Shown here one piece after another: positions 31,402-38,316 of a stretch of 60,018 nucleotides of DNA; within the stretch, counting starts at the first letter, position 1, and every line of letters starts with the position of its first letter. The translations under genes were made by a program, and so were the position numbers. A model generated the notes under the pieces. That model searched no databases. It was not told the DNA's origin and saw nothing but the letters and a program-made list of their open reading frames with translations. This stretch comes from a virus: the IMG/VR virus record IMGVR_UViG_3300022538_000807, positions 1 to 60,018 of that record. One strand, written 5' to 3'.

Positions 31402-31433
31402 GAAAAAGGGAAGAGGAGTTGTCTCCTCCTCCC
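31402..31433 (-). terminator. Intrinsic terminator downstream of the capsid genes
   Basis: In the minus-strand RNA, GGGAG-GAGGAG pairs with CTCCTC-TTCCC around an ACAA tetraloop (11 bp, one G-U), followed immediately by UUUUUC. It is the best intrinsic terminator in the window. It lies between the capsid/decoration genes and the signal-peptide cassette and should reduce or regulate their expression. Confidence 0.75.
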
Positions 31434-31444
31434 CATCTATTATG

Positions 31445-31906
31445 TCAATTCAGCATGGTCGCTTGTTTGTACCTAGCTCTACCTTGAACCAAGAATATAC
31501 TTGCTACTTCCGAACCATCTGTGTCGTTGGTGGTAAGTCTTGCGCCGACATAAGCATAGCCCGATGACAGGCCTTCGCCTCGGACTTGAGCCTCAAGTAT
31601 ATCAAGACTCGCTCCAGCAGCAGAAGTGTAAGTGTCAATACAATTGGGTGCGGCAGTTGTTGATAAAGCCTGTGCACCTCCACCGGTTGCATCAGTAGCT
31701 TCATACATTGCAAGAGTTACAACTGCACCACTAGAACAGCTACTAACGTGTCCAACAGCACGAATTAAATCATAATATCGTGCACGGCAATATGCAGGTG
31801 TTTCAATACAATCAGCAGCGGGTGGACTGGCTTCTGAACCAAGGTCAGTTGACATATCAAGGCCACTAGATCGATAATTCTGTTTGAAGACGTGTACGTT
31901 CGCCAT
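31445..31906 (-). CDS. Putative capsid decoration protein, 153 aa
   Basis: Encoded directly after the two capsid genes and before a terminator, so likely abundant. Ala/Thr/Ser/Gly-rich beta protein ('VVTLAMYEATDATGGGAQALSTT', 'SSGYAYVGARLTTNDTDGSEVASIFLVQGRARY') with four cysteines. Composition and place fit a head decoration protein; there is no direct sequence proof. Confidence 0.55.
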   Translation of the reverse strand: MANVHVFKQNYRSSGLDMSTDLGSEASPPAADCIETPAYCRARYYDLIRAVGHVSSCSSGAVVTLAMYEATDATGGGAQALSTTAAPNCIDTYTSAAGASLDILEAQVRGEGLSSGYAYVGARLTTNDTDGSEVASIFLVQGRARYKQATMLN

Positions 31907-31967
31907 TATTTTACCTCCTATTTATTTTTTGCCTAACTAACTACGGTAGTTAAGCTCACGAGTGGAT

Positions 31968-33029
31968 TTAGCTCACTTGTGCGGCAAGAACCACAAAAGC
32001 ACTTACGGTATTAGCCCCTCGATAAGGGGTTATAGGATCACCCATAATGGGTTGTCCATCTACCCTAAGCACCACTCGCCAGAACGTCTCGTCGGTTACG
32101 AATCCTACGTGTTCGTAGTTTTGTAATCGAAGTTGTAGATAATCCATATCACGAGACGCATCTATTGTCATTTCCCTATCAGCTATTACATAGTGACTAA
32201 AGTCAGCCAATAACAAATCCCCTGTAGTACCAAGAGCATAAGCCTTTTCACTGACTATAATCGGCAACCCTAGAAGTTTACGATCATTCACATTAACAAC
32301 ACTAACAACACCCGCCTCTACCGTATCAAGACGGAATATTTCCTCTAAAGTATCAGAATTCATAATCCAGACCGCCCTATTCCAGCTATCAGGCAACAAC
32401 CTCAATGCCATCCCAACAACATCGTCGTAAAGGATGGAGTTGGCCTGTGCCCTAGGAACTGTAATAAGAGCACCAGAATTTATGACTCCCATCGGTTGAT
32501 TCACACCAGTGCCGTTAATGAAACTATCGTCTTCAATAAAGCGTAAAGCTCTACCAAAGCTAATCTTCATGAAATCACCAAATTTACCATAATCGGCCTC
32601 TAGCTCATTACTGACAAAACAGCCGCCAACAAGTTTGTGCGGAGTAAGTTCCAGTTCACCGAGAGCGGGTTTAGAGACTCTATATGCCTTGCTGCCCGCT
32701 TCCTCCAGCCATCTAAAAGTGATTCCACCAAAAAGGCTAGAGACACGACTGGTTTCAACCATTCGCCTCACCTTTAAGGAATCACTTGTGGCTTTAAGAA
32801 CGGTAGCTCGTGGACGCACAATTGCATCCTCAAGAGCAACGCTGTAAATCTCCTTTGCCCATTGTTCGGGAACAAGATACCCACCTTGAGAATCATCCCC
32901 AATTTCCATGTGGCCTGCTGTCTTTCGTAATAGCCGACTGTCCTTTATGCCAGAAGCACAAGCTTTGCGAACTCTGACTAAGAACTCACCAAGACTTCTG
33001 AATCCGCCTGTTCCATCGTCTGTACTCAT
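31968..33029 (-). CDS. Second HK97-fold major capsid protein, 353 aa
   Basis: Aligns along its length with the capsid gene just upstream: 'KTAGHMEIGDDSQGGYLVPE', 'VVRPRAT'-like 'IVRPRATVLKATSDSLK', 'ELTPHKLVGGCFVSNELEAD', 'FIEDDSFINGTGVNQPMGVI', 'LLGLPIIVSEKAYALG', 'FSHYVIADREMTIDAS'. These are the N-arm, E-loop, P-domain and A-domain landmarks of HK97 subunits. Unlike the first copy, it lacks the N-terminal delta/scaffold domain, having only about 25 residues before the conserved arm. It may form a different capsomer (for example pentamers) or co-assemble. Confidence 0.85.
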   Translation of the reverse strand: MSTDDGTGGFRSLGEFLVRVRKACASGIKDSRLLRKTAGHMEIGDDSQGGYLVPEQWAKEIYSVALEDAIVRPRATVLKATSDSLKVRRMVETSRVSSLFGGITFRWLEEAGSKAYRVSKPALGELELTPHKLVGGCFVSNELEADYGKFGDFMKISFGRALRFIEDDSFINGTGVNQPMGVINSGALITVPRAQANSILYDDVVGMALRLLPDSWNRAVWIMNSDTLEEIFRLDTVEAGVVSVVNVNDRKLLGLPIIVSEKAYALGTTGDLLLADFSHYVIADREMTIDASRDMDYLQLRLQNYEHVGFVTDETFWRVVLRVDGQPIMGDPITPYRGANTVSAFVVLAAQVS

Positions 33030-33041
33030 TTTTAACCTCTA

Positions 33042-34394
33042 TTAGCTTGTAGCGGCATTAAGAACAACAAACGGTGACATAGAATGAGCACCGTACCTGG
33101 TTGTGAGCGTAGCTGCAGGCCAACACATGCCAGCAACTCTAAGCACGAACCTCCATGCTGTCTCATCGTAATCAAATCGTAGATGAGAACTTGCATCGAT
33201 GGTTATAGGTTGACGGTCTCCGATTAAGTAATACTTAAAATCGAAGAAACCGATATCTCCCTGTACACCAAGTCCCTGCATTTTTTCACTCACGATAACG
33301 GGTCTCCCGAAAATCTTCATTGGAAGAGGTTCGTTCGCTCCGCCATCTGCACTAATCCAGATCATGTTCTTACCAGAAGCATCAGCAGCATTGCCCGTTC
33401 CCAACTCAATAAGCTCAGCTAAAACTTCAGGGTTAATTACCCAGAAGGCCCTGCCTAATGAAGGAGTAAGCATTGCTTGATACATTTCTGCTAAATCTTC
33501 CAGCATCACCCTATTTGCCGTGTTACGAAAAACACTAAGCAAACATCCGCATTGAAGAATTCCCAAAGGCTGTCCACCACCCGTACCATTGATGAATGCG
33601 TCATCCTCGAAAAATCCCCAGGCAGTTCCAAACTGTCTCTTAATGAGTGGTTGCAATGCGATTGCACTGTCAGCCAAAAGTTCATTAGAGGCATAGGTCA
33701 TGCCGGCGAGTTTATGAGGAACGAGTTCCATCTGTCCAAATTCAGGTTTGGTAGGAGTTTTCTGTTTAGTTTCGGCAGTCCAATAGGCTATGATTCCACC
33801 ATATACAGAAGTCACATGAGAAGTGTCATTGATGTATGGAATTTTTAAAGAATCAGTAGTCATCTTGAGAATGGTTGCCCTAGGTCTTACGACTGCCCCT
33901 TCAAGAGCGATTTCGTAAAGGTCTTTCAGGAAAATCTCAGGAACTAAGAATCCACCCTGTGTGTCGTCTCCAATTTCCATGTGTCCGGCTGTTTTAGCTA
34001 GAGGATCAGTATATCTTCCGGCAGGGTCTACCCAAGTTAAGCGAGAATCAATAGCACTTCGGTTCATTCTGAACCTTCTGATTGAAGTCAGATATTCTCC
34101 GAATGTTTTGAATCCCTTGGCTTTTTCTGCTGCTAGTTTTTCTTCAGCGGTAGGTTCTGCAACCTTTACTTTCTCTTTTGCCTTATCAACGGAATCCTGT
34201 AAGAGTTCTTTCAACTGGTCTTGGACATAAGGATCAACTTGCTCTTTCACGAGATCCATTAGTTGCTCATCTATTGTCTTTTTAGTCTGCTCTGCGACTA
34301 AATCTTGTAGTTCACTTTCTTTCATTGTCTTTCCATAGTATGCTGACTTTTGAATTTCAGCGATTAGACGAATACCCCCGTTGTTAACCAACAA
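33042..34394 (-). CDS. HK97-fold major capsid protein with delta domain, 450 aa
   Basis: The first ~110 residues are helical and Glu/Lys/Gln-rich ('ELQDLVAEQTKKTIDEQLMDLVKEQ...'), an HK97-type delta scaffold removed by the protease. The capsid core begins near 'AKTAGHMEIGDDTQGGFLVPE' and continues with 'VVRPRATILKMTTDSLKIP', 'ELVPHKLAGMTYASNELLAD', 'FFEDDAFINGTGGGQPLGIL' and 'IFGRPVIVSEKMQGLG'. The start is uncertain: TTG 34392-34394 gives the form listed; ATG 34323-34325 (MKESELQ) behind GGAAAG is the main alternative. Confidence 0.9.
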   Translation of the reverse strand: MLVNNGGIRLIAEIQKSAYYGKTMKESELQDLVAEQTKKTIDEQLMDLVKEQVDPYVQDQLKELLQDSVDKAKEKVKVAEPTAEEKLAAEKAKGFKTFGEYLTSIRRFRMNRSAIDSRLTWVDPAGRYTDPLAKTAGHMEIGDDTQGGFLVPEIFLKDLYEIALEGAVVRPRATILKMTTDSLKIPYINDTSHVTSVYGGIIAYWTAETKQKTPTKPEFGQMELVPHKLAGMTYASNELLADSAIALQPLIKRQFGTAWGFFEDDAFINGTGGGQPLGILQCGCLLSVFRNTANRVMLEDLAEMYQAMLTPSLGRAFWVINPEVLAELIELGTGNAADASGKNMIWISADGGANEPLPMKIFGRPVIVSEKMQGLGVQGDIGFFDFKYYLIGDRQPITIDASSHLRFDYDETAWRFVLRVAGMCWPAATLTTRYGAHSMSPFVVLNAATS

Positions 34395-34617
34395 AGTAGG
34401 TTATATAACCTACTCGTTTGGTAAGTGTGTATCCCCAGTGGCGACTTTTATTAACTAGCTACTTTAAAATTAGCCTCTGTTAATGAAGTCTTCCACCTGA
34501 TAATATCTTTTTAGGAAACAATCCCCTTTTGCTGAAGCCAGCAAGATTGATTAAACCTATATTTCATTGCAGTAAGTATCGCTTCTTGATACTTTAGCGA
34601 AATGAATATAGGTTTAA
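34395..34617. other. Non-coding gap upstream of capsid genes
   Basis: 223 bp without a gene. From the upstream side it holds the large hairpin at 34550-34618, a TTGCTG-AAGC-CAGCAA hairpin that includes the shared CCCCTTTTGCT 11-mer (34524-34542 region), and the 18-bp palindrome. No consensus promoter is visible. The structured leader suggests RNA-level control of capsid synthesis. Confidence 0.5.
34396..34413. promoter_or_regulatory. 18-bp perfect palindrome upstream of capsid gene
   Basis: GTAGGTTATATAACCTAC is perfectly self-complementary and lies immediately upstream of the first capsid codon candidate. It may be a regulator site, or a hairpin that controls initiation at the TTG start. 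Confidence 0.5.
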
Positions 34618-34618
34618 T
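34550..34618 (-). other. Long two-part RNA hairpin
   Basis: Outer arms ATTAAACCTATATT-(T)-CATT and its complement (34550-34568 with 34601-34618) pair over 18 bp with one bulge. An inner stem AAGTATC/GATACTT (34574-34580 with 34588-34594) encloses a 7-nt loop. It directly follows the 77-aa gene. No U-run follows, so processing or stabilisation of capsid mRNA is more likely than termination. Confidence 0.6.
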
Positions 34619-34851
34619 TAATCCGACTTGCTTATCGAAATGCCGAAATTTAAAATTGTAAATTCATAACATCTAAATGAAGGATTTAAATCGGCATAAA
34701 TTGTTAATAAATTTATTGGAAATGCCCCTCCATCTTTCATAGGGTTTCCAATCCAATAGTTTAAAAGTTTAATCTTCATTTTTTTCCGAATTGGTTTTAG
34801 TTTAATATTATCAAACGATACTATGGGACTATGAAAAATATATTTTTTCAT
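34618..34851 (-). CDS. Hypothetical protein, 77 aa
   Basis: Overlaps the methyltransferase stop by 4 bp. Lys/Ile-rich with 'HSPIVSFDNIKLKPIRKKMKIKLLNYWIGNPMKDG' and beta-type C-terminus. No family recognised. Its base use is AT-rich like the neighbouring methyltransferase and unlike the capsid genes, so the two may have entered together. Confidence 0.55.
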   Translation of the reverse strand: MKKYIFHSPIVSFDNIKLKPIRKKMKIKLLNYWIGNPMKDGGAFPINLLTIYADLNPSFRCYEFTILNFGISISKSD

Positions 34852-35402
34852 TTCTTCACCCTCAGAATTATCTGTATTTCTTTAATTACATTATTATATC
34901 TTGTCGCTATCTCATGGATTTGAAGAGCTGTTAACTTACCAGAATCAAGCTTATCAGCCCACTCTTTCTCTAGTCCTAAATTCACTTTCTCAATCTCAAA
35001 ATCAACATCAAACTCTAATGCTAGTTGTGAATTAGCCCTGTGTTCTTTTGCCCATTTCCTATTCAGGGTTTTAGAGAATAGCGATAATCCCAAAGGTGTT
35101 ATTGCCCTCACATGAGTAGGGTCGCTTATAAAATCATCATGTCTGGGATGTGGCACAACAATATCAATCTTTGCCCCATCTGCACATACTCGGTAGAGTT
35201 CTTGGATTATTTCAAAGTAGTTCTCTATAGTCCGACCTAAATGCTCTAGCACATGGTTAAGCAGAACTTCTCCGACTGAATTATTCATCCAAGGCCAAGG
35301 ACAAGATTCTAAATTAAACAACAGGTCAGGCTTGCCATATTTATCAACATTAACATAGCCTTTTTTGTGGTTAGTGCCACATCCAAGGTTGAGTTTAAGC
35401 AT
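34848..35402 (-). CDS. Class I SAM-dependent methyltransferase, 184 aa
   Basis: 'LKLNLGCGTNHKKGYVNVDKYGKPDLLFNLESCPWPW' contains motif I (LNLGCG) and the acidic ribose ligand; 'VGEVLLNHVLEHLGR' and 'LYRVCADGAKIDIVVPHPRH' complete a Methyltransf_11-type core seen in polysaccharide-cluster methyltransferases (COG4627-like). ATG 35400-35402 behind GGAG is preferred over an upstream in-frame start. Inserted between the prohead protease and the capsid gene, two genes that are normally adjacent. Confidence 0.75.
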   Translation of the reverse strand: MLKLNLGCGTNHKKGYVNVDKYGKPDLLFNLESCPWPWMNNSVGEVLLNHVLEHLGRTIENYFEIIQELYRVCADGAKIDIVVPHPRHDDFISDPTHVRAITPLGLSLFSKTLNRKWAKEHRANSQLALEFDVDFEIEKVNLGLEKEWADKLDSGKLTALQIHEIATRYNNVIKEIQIILRVKK

Positions 35403-35442
35403 TAATTCTCCTGACAAAAATACCTATAGATATGAATAAATA

Positions 35443-35460
35443 TGGGTACAAACGTACCCA
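35443..35460 (-). other. Hairpin after the protease gene
   Basis: TGGGTAC-AAAC-GTACCCA forms a perfect 7-bp stem with a 4-nt loop between protease and methyltransferase. No U-run. It may stabilise or separate the protease message. A nearby CCCATAAATGT (about 35488-35498) also occurs in the 17.3-17.5 kb gap. Confidence 0.4.
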
Positions 35461-35533
35461 CGTTGGTAGCGGGGGGGGAAATCGTCCCATAAATGTGCGA
35501 TAAGCATCCAACATTCGTGCTAAAAACGTGATA

Positions 35534-37069
35534 TTATCTTACTCTTCCTCTTATCCTATCTGTCTCATCCGCTATAGACTGCTTCAGAATTTCCTTTATC
35601 TTCTCGGGACTCAATGCTTCCTTTATTGCTTCTTGTACACCATTGCTAATGTTCACATTTTGTGGAACTCCAAAAGCATGAACATCTCTCTCTATTGCAA
35701 CTTCTCTTTCCCCTTCCTGACTCTGAGGCGGTTCGGTTGCATTGTAAAGCTGTTCTAGCTTTTCCCTGAGTTCAGTAAGTACATCTATTGTCTCTTTGAC
35801 TAGGGTGCGGTTTTTAGAGCTAAGAACACGTCCCTCTTTTAGCTCTGAAAGCTGTTCCTGAATATCCTCAAAGATAATGCCAATCGCTTCTTTAAGGTCA
35901 GCATGGTCATCAGGTTCGTGCTTGGCTTCATCAAAAATTTCATCAACTATCACTAATTCTGTAGGCAATGGAATTTCTTGCACCGCATCATCTATATCTA
36001 CAAGCACCTTTTCCTCTTCTAATTCCTCATCTGGAACTTCTTGGAGGATATTGTCTATGTTAACAATGGTTGTATCTTCCATTTCTTTTTCTCCTAATAG
36101 CTTTTCGTATCTATCTAAAAGGGATTTATGGTCACGTACCCAAGCCTGTGCTTCCGCCATGCTCCATTTTTCAATATCGAACAAATACGTATGCACCTTC
36201 TTTACCTTGCCGCAATAAATCGCTTTAATTCCCTGCTTTGCCGATATGGTAATCGTAGCCGTCACTTCGCATCCTGGATTAACAGGTATTCTGTGGTACT
36301 TCTCGGTTGTTTCGGGTTTGGTTATAGTTTCTTTCATCATCTCTGCAAGCTCTTCTAGTTTTTCTTTGCTTAATTTTTTGCCATTGCTTGTATGGATAAA
36401 TATTGGCAATTTATCTACTAGCTGTTTTTCCTTTGCCACTTCAACCTCCAATTCATCAACTATAATTTCAGGGTCATCTTTTTCTATCTCAATTTCAAGG
36501 TCTTCCTTGAGACCGCTACATGTAATAATGCCCTTCTGGTAAGCTTCCATAATTAACGCATTTTGATTTGCTGGGACTGGAACTGCCGATACCTCTAAAA
36601 GAGCAATTTTTTTATGAATTTTGTTTTCTTCGTCAAAATCCAAAGGAATGAATCCGATACTAAATCCTTTGAGAAATTTATCTTTATAGAGTTGGTAGAT
36701 TTCATCTGCTAATTGAGTTTTGGCGAACTCGAATTTCATAATTAATCCGTCTTTGCTTTTCTTTTGCCATTGCGATCGACCAATTGGAGGATCAGAATAC
36801 CGGTGTGCCCACATGAGAATTGGATTTTTCTCATATGAACTTAAGTCTATTCCCTCGGGAATAATCACCTCTCCTTCTCTGTCTTTGTCTCGAGTAGATA
36901 CCGTCGCTATAATAGTCCTGGCATCCTCATCTACTTCGCCCCTCTCTACAACATAGCTCTTTCTGACAAGCTCTATTTTATCCTTTTTCTTTTTTAGTTT
37001 TTGAGGCCAAGTGCCTAACTTATCTGGATAGACATCTATATACTTCAGCCTTTCGGTCATTTTGTTCAT
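35534..37069 (-). CDS. HK97-type prohead protease with long C-terminal extension, 511 aa
   Basis: Residues about 30-185 form the S78/HK97 prohead protease: 'ILMWAHRYSDPPIG' with His89, 'KFLKGFSIGFIP' with Ser137, and 'LLEVSAVPVPANQNALI'. The remaining 320 residues are acidic and helical with a small domain ('VKKVHTYLFDIEKWSMAEAQAWVRDHK') and probably act as scaffold, later self-cleaved. That would complement the delta domain of the first capsid protein. It matures the prohead before packaging. Confidence 0.85.
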   Translation of the reverse strand: MNKMTERLKYIDVYPDKLGTWPQKLKKKKDKIELVRKSYVVERGEVDEDARTIIATVSTRDKDREGEVIIPEGIDLSSYEKNPILMWAHRYSDPPIGRSQWQKKSKDGLIMKFEFAKTQLADEIYQLYKDKFLKGFSIGFIPLDFDEENKIHKKIALLEVSAVPVPANQNALIMEAYQKGIITCSGLKEDLEIEIEKDDPEIIVDELEVEVAKEKQLVDKLPIFIHTSNGKKLSKEKLEELAEMMKETITKPETTEKYHRIPVNPGCEVTATITISAKQGIKAIYCGKVKKVHTYLFDIEKWSMAEAQAWVRDHKSLLDRYEKLLGEKEMEDTTIVNIDNILQEVPDEELEEEKVLVDIDDAVQEIPLPTELVIVDEIFDEAKHEPDDHADLKEAIGIIFEDIQEQLSELKEGRVLSSKNRTLVKETIDVLTELREKLEQLYNATEPPQSQEGEREVAIERDVHAFGVPQNVNISNGVQEAIKEALSPEKIKEILKQSIADETDRIRGRVR

Positions 37070-37097
37070 TCAATCCCCCTTTGCCAACTAGAATAAA

Positions 37098-37202
37098 CTA
37101 GTTGATGAAATTTTGTTTAAATTCTTCAAATTGTTCTGGAGTTGTTACTTTTCCATTTGTAAAATTTATGTACGCTAATGTGACATTCTGTTGAAATGTC
37201 AC
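37098..37202 (-). CDS. Possible 34-aa micro-protein
   Basis: A GTG (37200-37202) inside the 11-bp inverted repeat opens a frame whose C-terminus looks protein-like ('YINFTNGKVTTPEQFEEFKQNF'). No ribosome site is visible, so this may be the remnant of a larger gene. Confidence 0.25.
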   Translation of the reverse strand: MTFQQNVTLAYINFTNGKVTTPEQFEEFKQNFIN

Positions 37203-37205
37203 ATT
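37177..37205. promoter_or_regulatory. 11-bp perfect inverted repeat (operator-like)
   Basis: AATGTGACATT and AATGTCACATT flank CTGTTGA. The TGTGA...TCACA core resembles sites bound by CRP/FNR-type dimers, although the centre spacing here is longer. As RNA it would form an 11-bp hairpin 108 nt upstream of the protease start. Confidence 0.5.
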
Positions 37206-37321
37206 GGTATACAATTAGATATGCTAGTATTCCAAATTACGTAGTTCTACATTACGCAATCATAAGTAATACTATATTATTTTGATAATGCCACATGTTA
37301 TATAAATATATTATTATTGCA

Positions 37322-37456
37322 GGGCTGGCAGAACTTACATCCGAGCAGCGTTCCAAACAGCTTATAATGCTTATCTTGCTCGGTTCGTCTAGTACCAGTG
37401 GGTTTATGGTTGCCAGCCCATTGTGGGACTGACTTTCTGTGACAGATAATCAGCCC
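37322..37456 (-). ncRNA. Candidate structured RNA
   Basis: Two adjoining domains are visible from complementarity. Domain 1: GGGCTGGCA (37322-37330) pairs with TGCCAGCCC (37411-37419), and inside it CCGAGCA (37341-37347) pairs with TGCTCGG (37377-37383). Domain 2: GGGACTGA (37425-37432) pairs with TCAGCCC (37450-37456) with one bulge, enclosing TCTG/CAGA. Both domains begin GGGCUG in the minus-strand RNA. No protein frame crosses the region. I do not recognise a known riboswitch, ribozyme or intron. A DNA-level role (origin) is the alternative. Confidence 0.45.
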
Positions 37457-37489
37457 GACCCCCTTTTGCTTAGTAGGAATTTCGGCATG

Positions 37490-37515
37490 GTGTCACAAGT
37501 TAGTGTCGCAAGTTA
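37490..37515. repeat. Tandem 13-bp repeat
   Basis: GTGTCACAAGTTA followed directly by GTGTCGCAAGTTA (one mismatch), with a related GTGTCACCAATT at 37576-37587. Iteron-like spacing near an AT-rich tract suggests protein binding. Confidence 0.5.
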
Positions 37516-37655
37516 TTATAGGTTACTATCCTAATGGTAAGCCATCGCCTCAACCTTAGATATGGATGCTAATTTGTGTCACCAATTCGTAGTCCCCATA
37601 ACCTAGGATTGTCATGCAAGCCTAGGGCGCTAATTAAACCACGCGGTAGTACTAT

Positions 37656-38315
37656 CTATTCAATAAAATCCTTTACTGAATTCTCACTGTTTATTACCCT
37701 TCGACATAATAAAAAACAATCGCTTTTATAATTGTTTATATAATCGTTATCATTTTTAACTGCGTATTTATAACCAGCCTCTTTTACGGTATCTACAGTC
37801 CATTTGTTATAAACATTATAAGGATATGCAAAAGAAACAATAGGAAGCTTAATCTTTTCTTCAATCATCTCTTTCGATTCGGCTATTTCTCGCCACAATG
37901 CCCTTCTTGATAAACATGAGAAATTAAGATGGTACAGTCCATGACTGCCAATTTCATGTCCTGCGTTCAATACGTTATGTATCTCACTCCAATCCAACAA
38001 AGCCATTAGGTGCAATTCCCTTTTACGCCATCGAGCGGTATCTCCAACTAGCTTAGACACAATAAATACCGTAGCTGAAAAATTAAACCTATCTAAAACT
38101 GGCATAGCAGTATCAGAAAAATCCTTATATCCATCATCGAAGGTTAATATAATAGCCTTTTTTTGTTTAATATCCTTAAAAAATTCTTTGAGAGAAACTC
38201 CCTTATATCCACGTTCAGCCAGCCATTGCATTTCTAATCCGAAGGTTGAGGGGGAAACTGCCCAAGGATCTTCGCTATTATTTGAGATACTGTGGTATGC
38301 TAAAATTTCAGTCAT
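37656..38315 (-). CDS. Polysaccharide deacetylase (NodB homology), 219 aa
   Basis: 'KAIILTFDDGYKDFSDTAMPVLDRF' holds the catalytic Asp and metal Asp of NodB-domain carbohydrate esterases; 'GHEIGSHGLYHLNFSCLS' provides the two metal histidines; 'VSFAYPYN' is motif 3. It removes acetyl groups from N-acetylated sugars in a polysaccharide. Start is ATG 38313-38315 two bases after the stop of the radical SAM gene, with AAGGGAT upstream. No signal peptide, so it acts in the cytoplasm on a precursor or is released at lysis. Confidence 0.85.
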   Translation of the reverse strand: MTEILAYHSISNNSEDPWAVSPSTFGLEMQWLAERGYKGVSLKEFFKDIKQKKAIILTFDDGYKDFSDTAMPVLDRFNFSATVFIVSKLVGDTARWRKRELHLMALLDWSEIHNVLNAGHEIGSHGLYHLNFSCLSRRALWREIAESKEMIEEKIKLPIVSFAYPYNVYNKWTVDTVKEAGYKYAVKNDNDYINNYKSDCFLLCRRVINSENSVKDFIE

Positions 38316-38316
38316 A

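Larger units (their letters stand above)
37070..37655. other. Largest non-coding gap: structured RNA/origin-like region
   Basis: 586 bp between the deacetylase and the protease. Reading leftward it holds a CCTAGG/CCTAGG hairpin (37602-37626), two tandem 13-bp repeats (37490-37515) with a third partial copy at 37576, nested stems at 37322-37456, an AT-rich stretch (about 37200-37320) and an 11-bp inverted repeat (37177-37205). No good sigma70 promoter or protein gene is seen. Confidence 0.6.

Noticed and set aside
31443-31448. TTGACA as -35 box of a promoter for the exported cassette
   Set aside because: The position 17 bp downstream has no -10-like hexamer and falls inside the terminator stem.
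37322-37640. Self-splicing intron or hammerhead ribozyme in the large gap
   Set aside because: No interrupted gene flanks it, no group I/II core motifs were seen, and the CUGAUUA...GAAA stretch lacks the hammerhead CUGANGA core.
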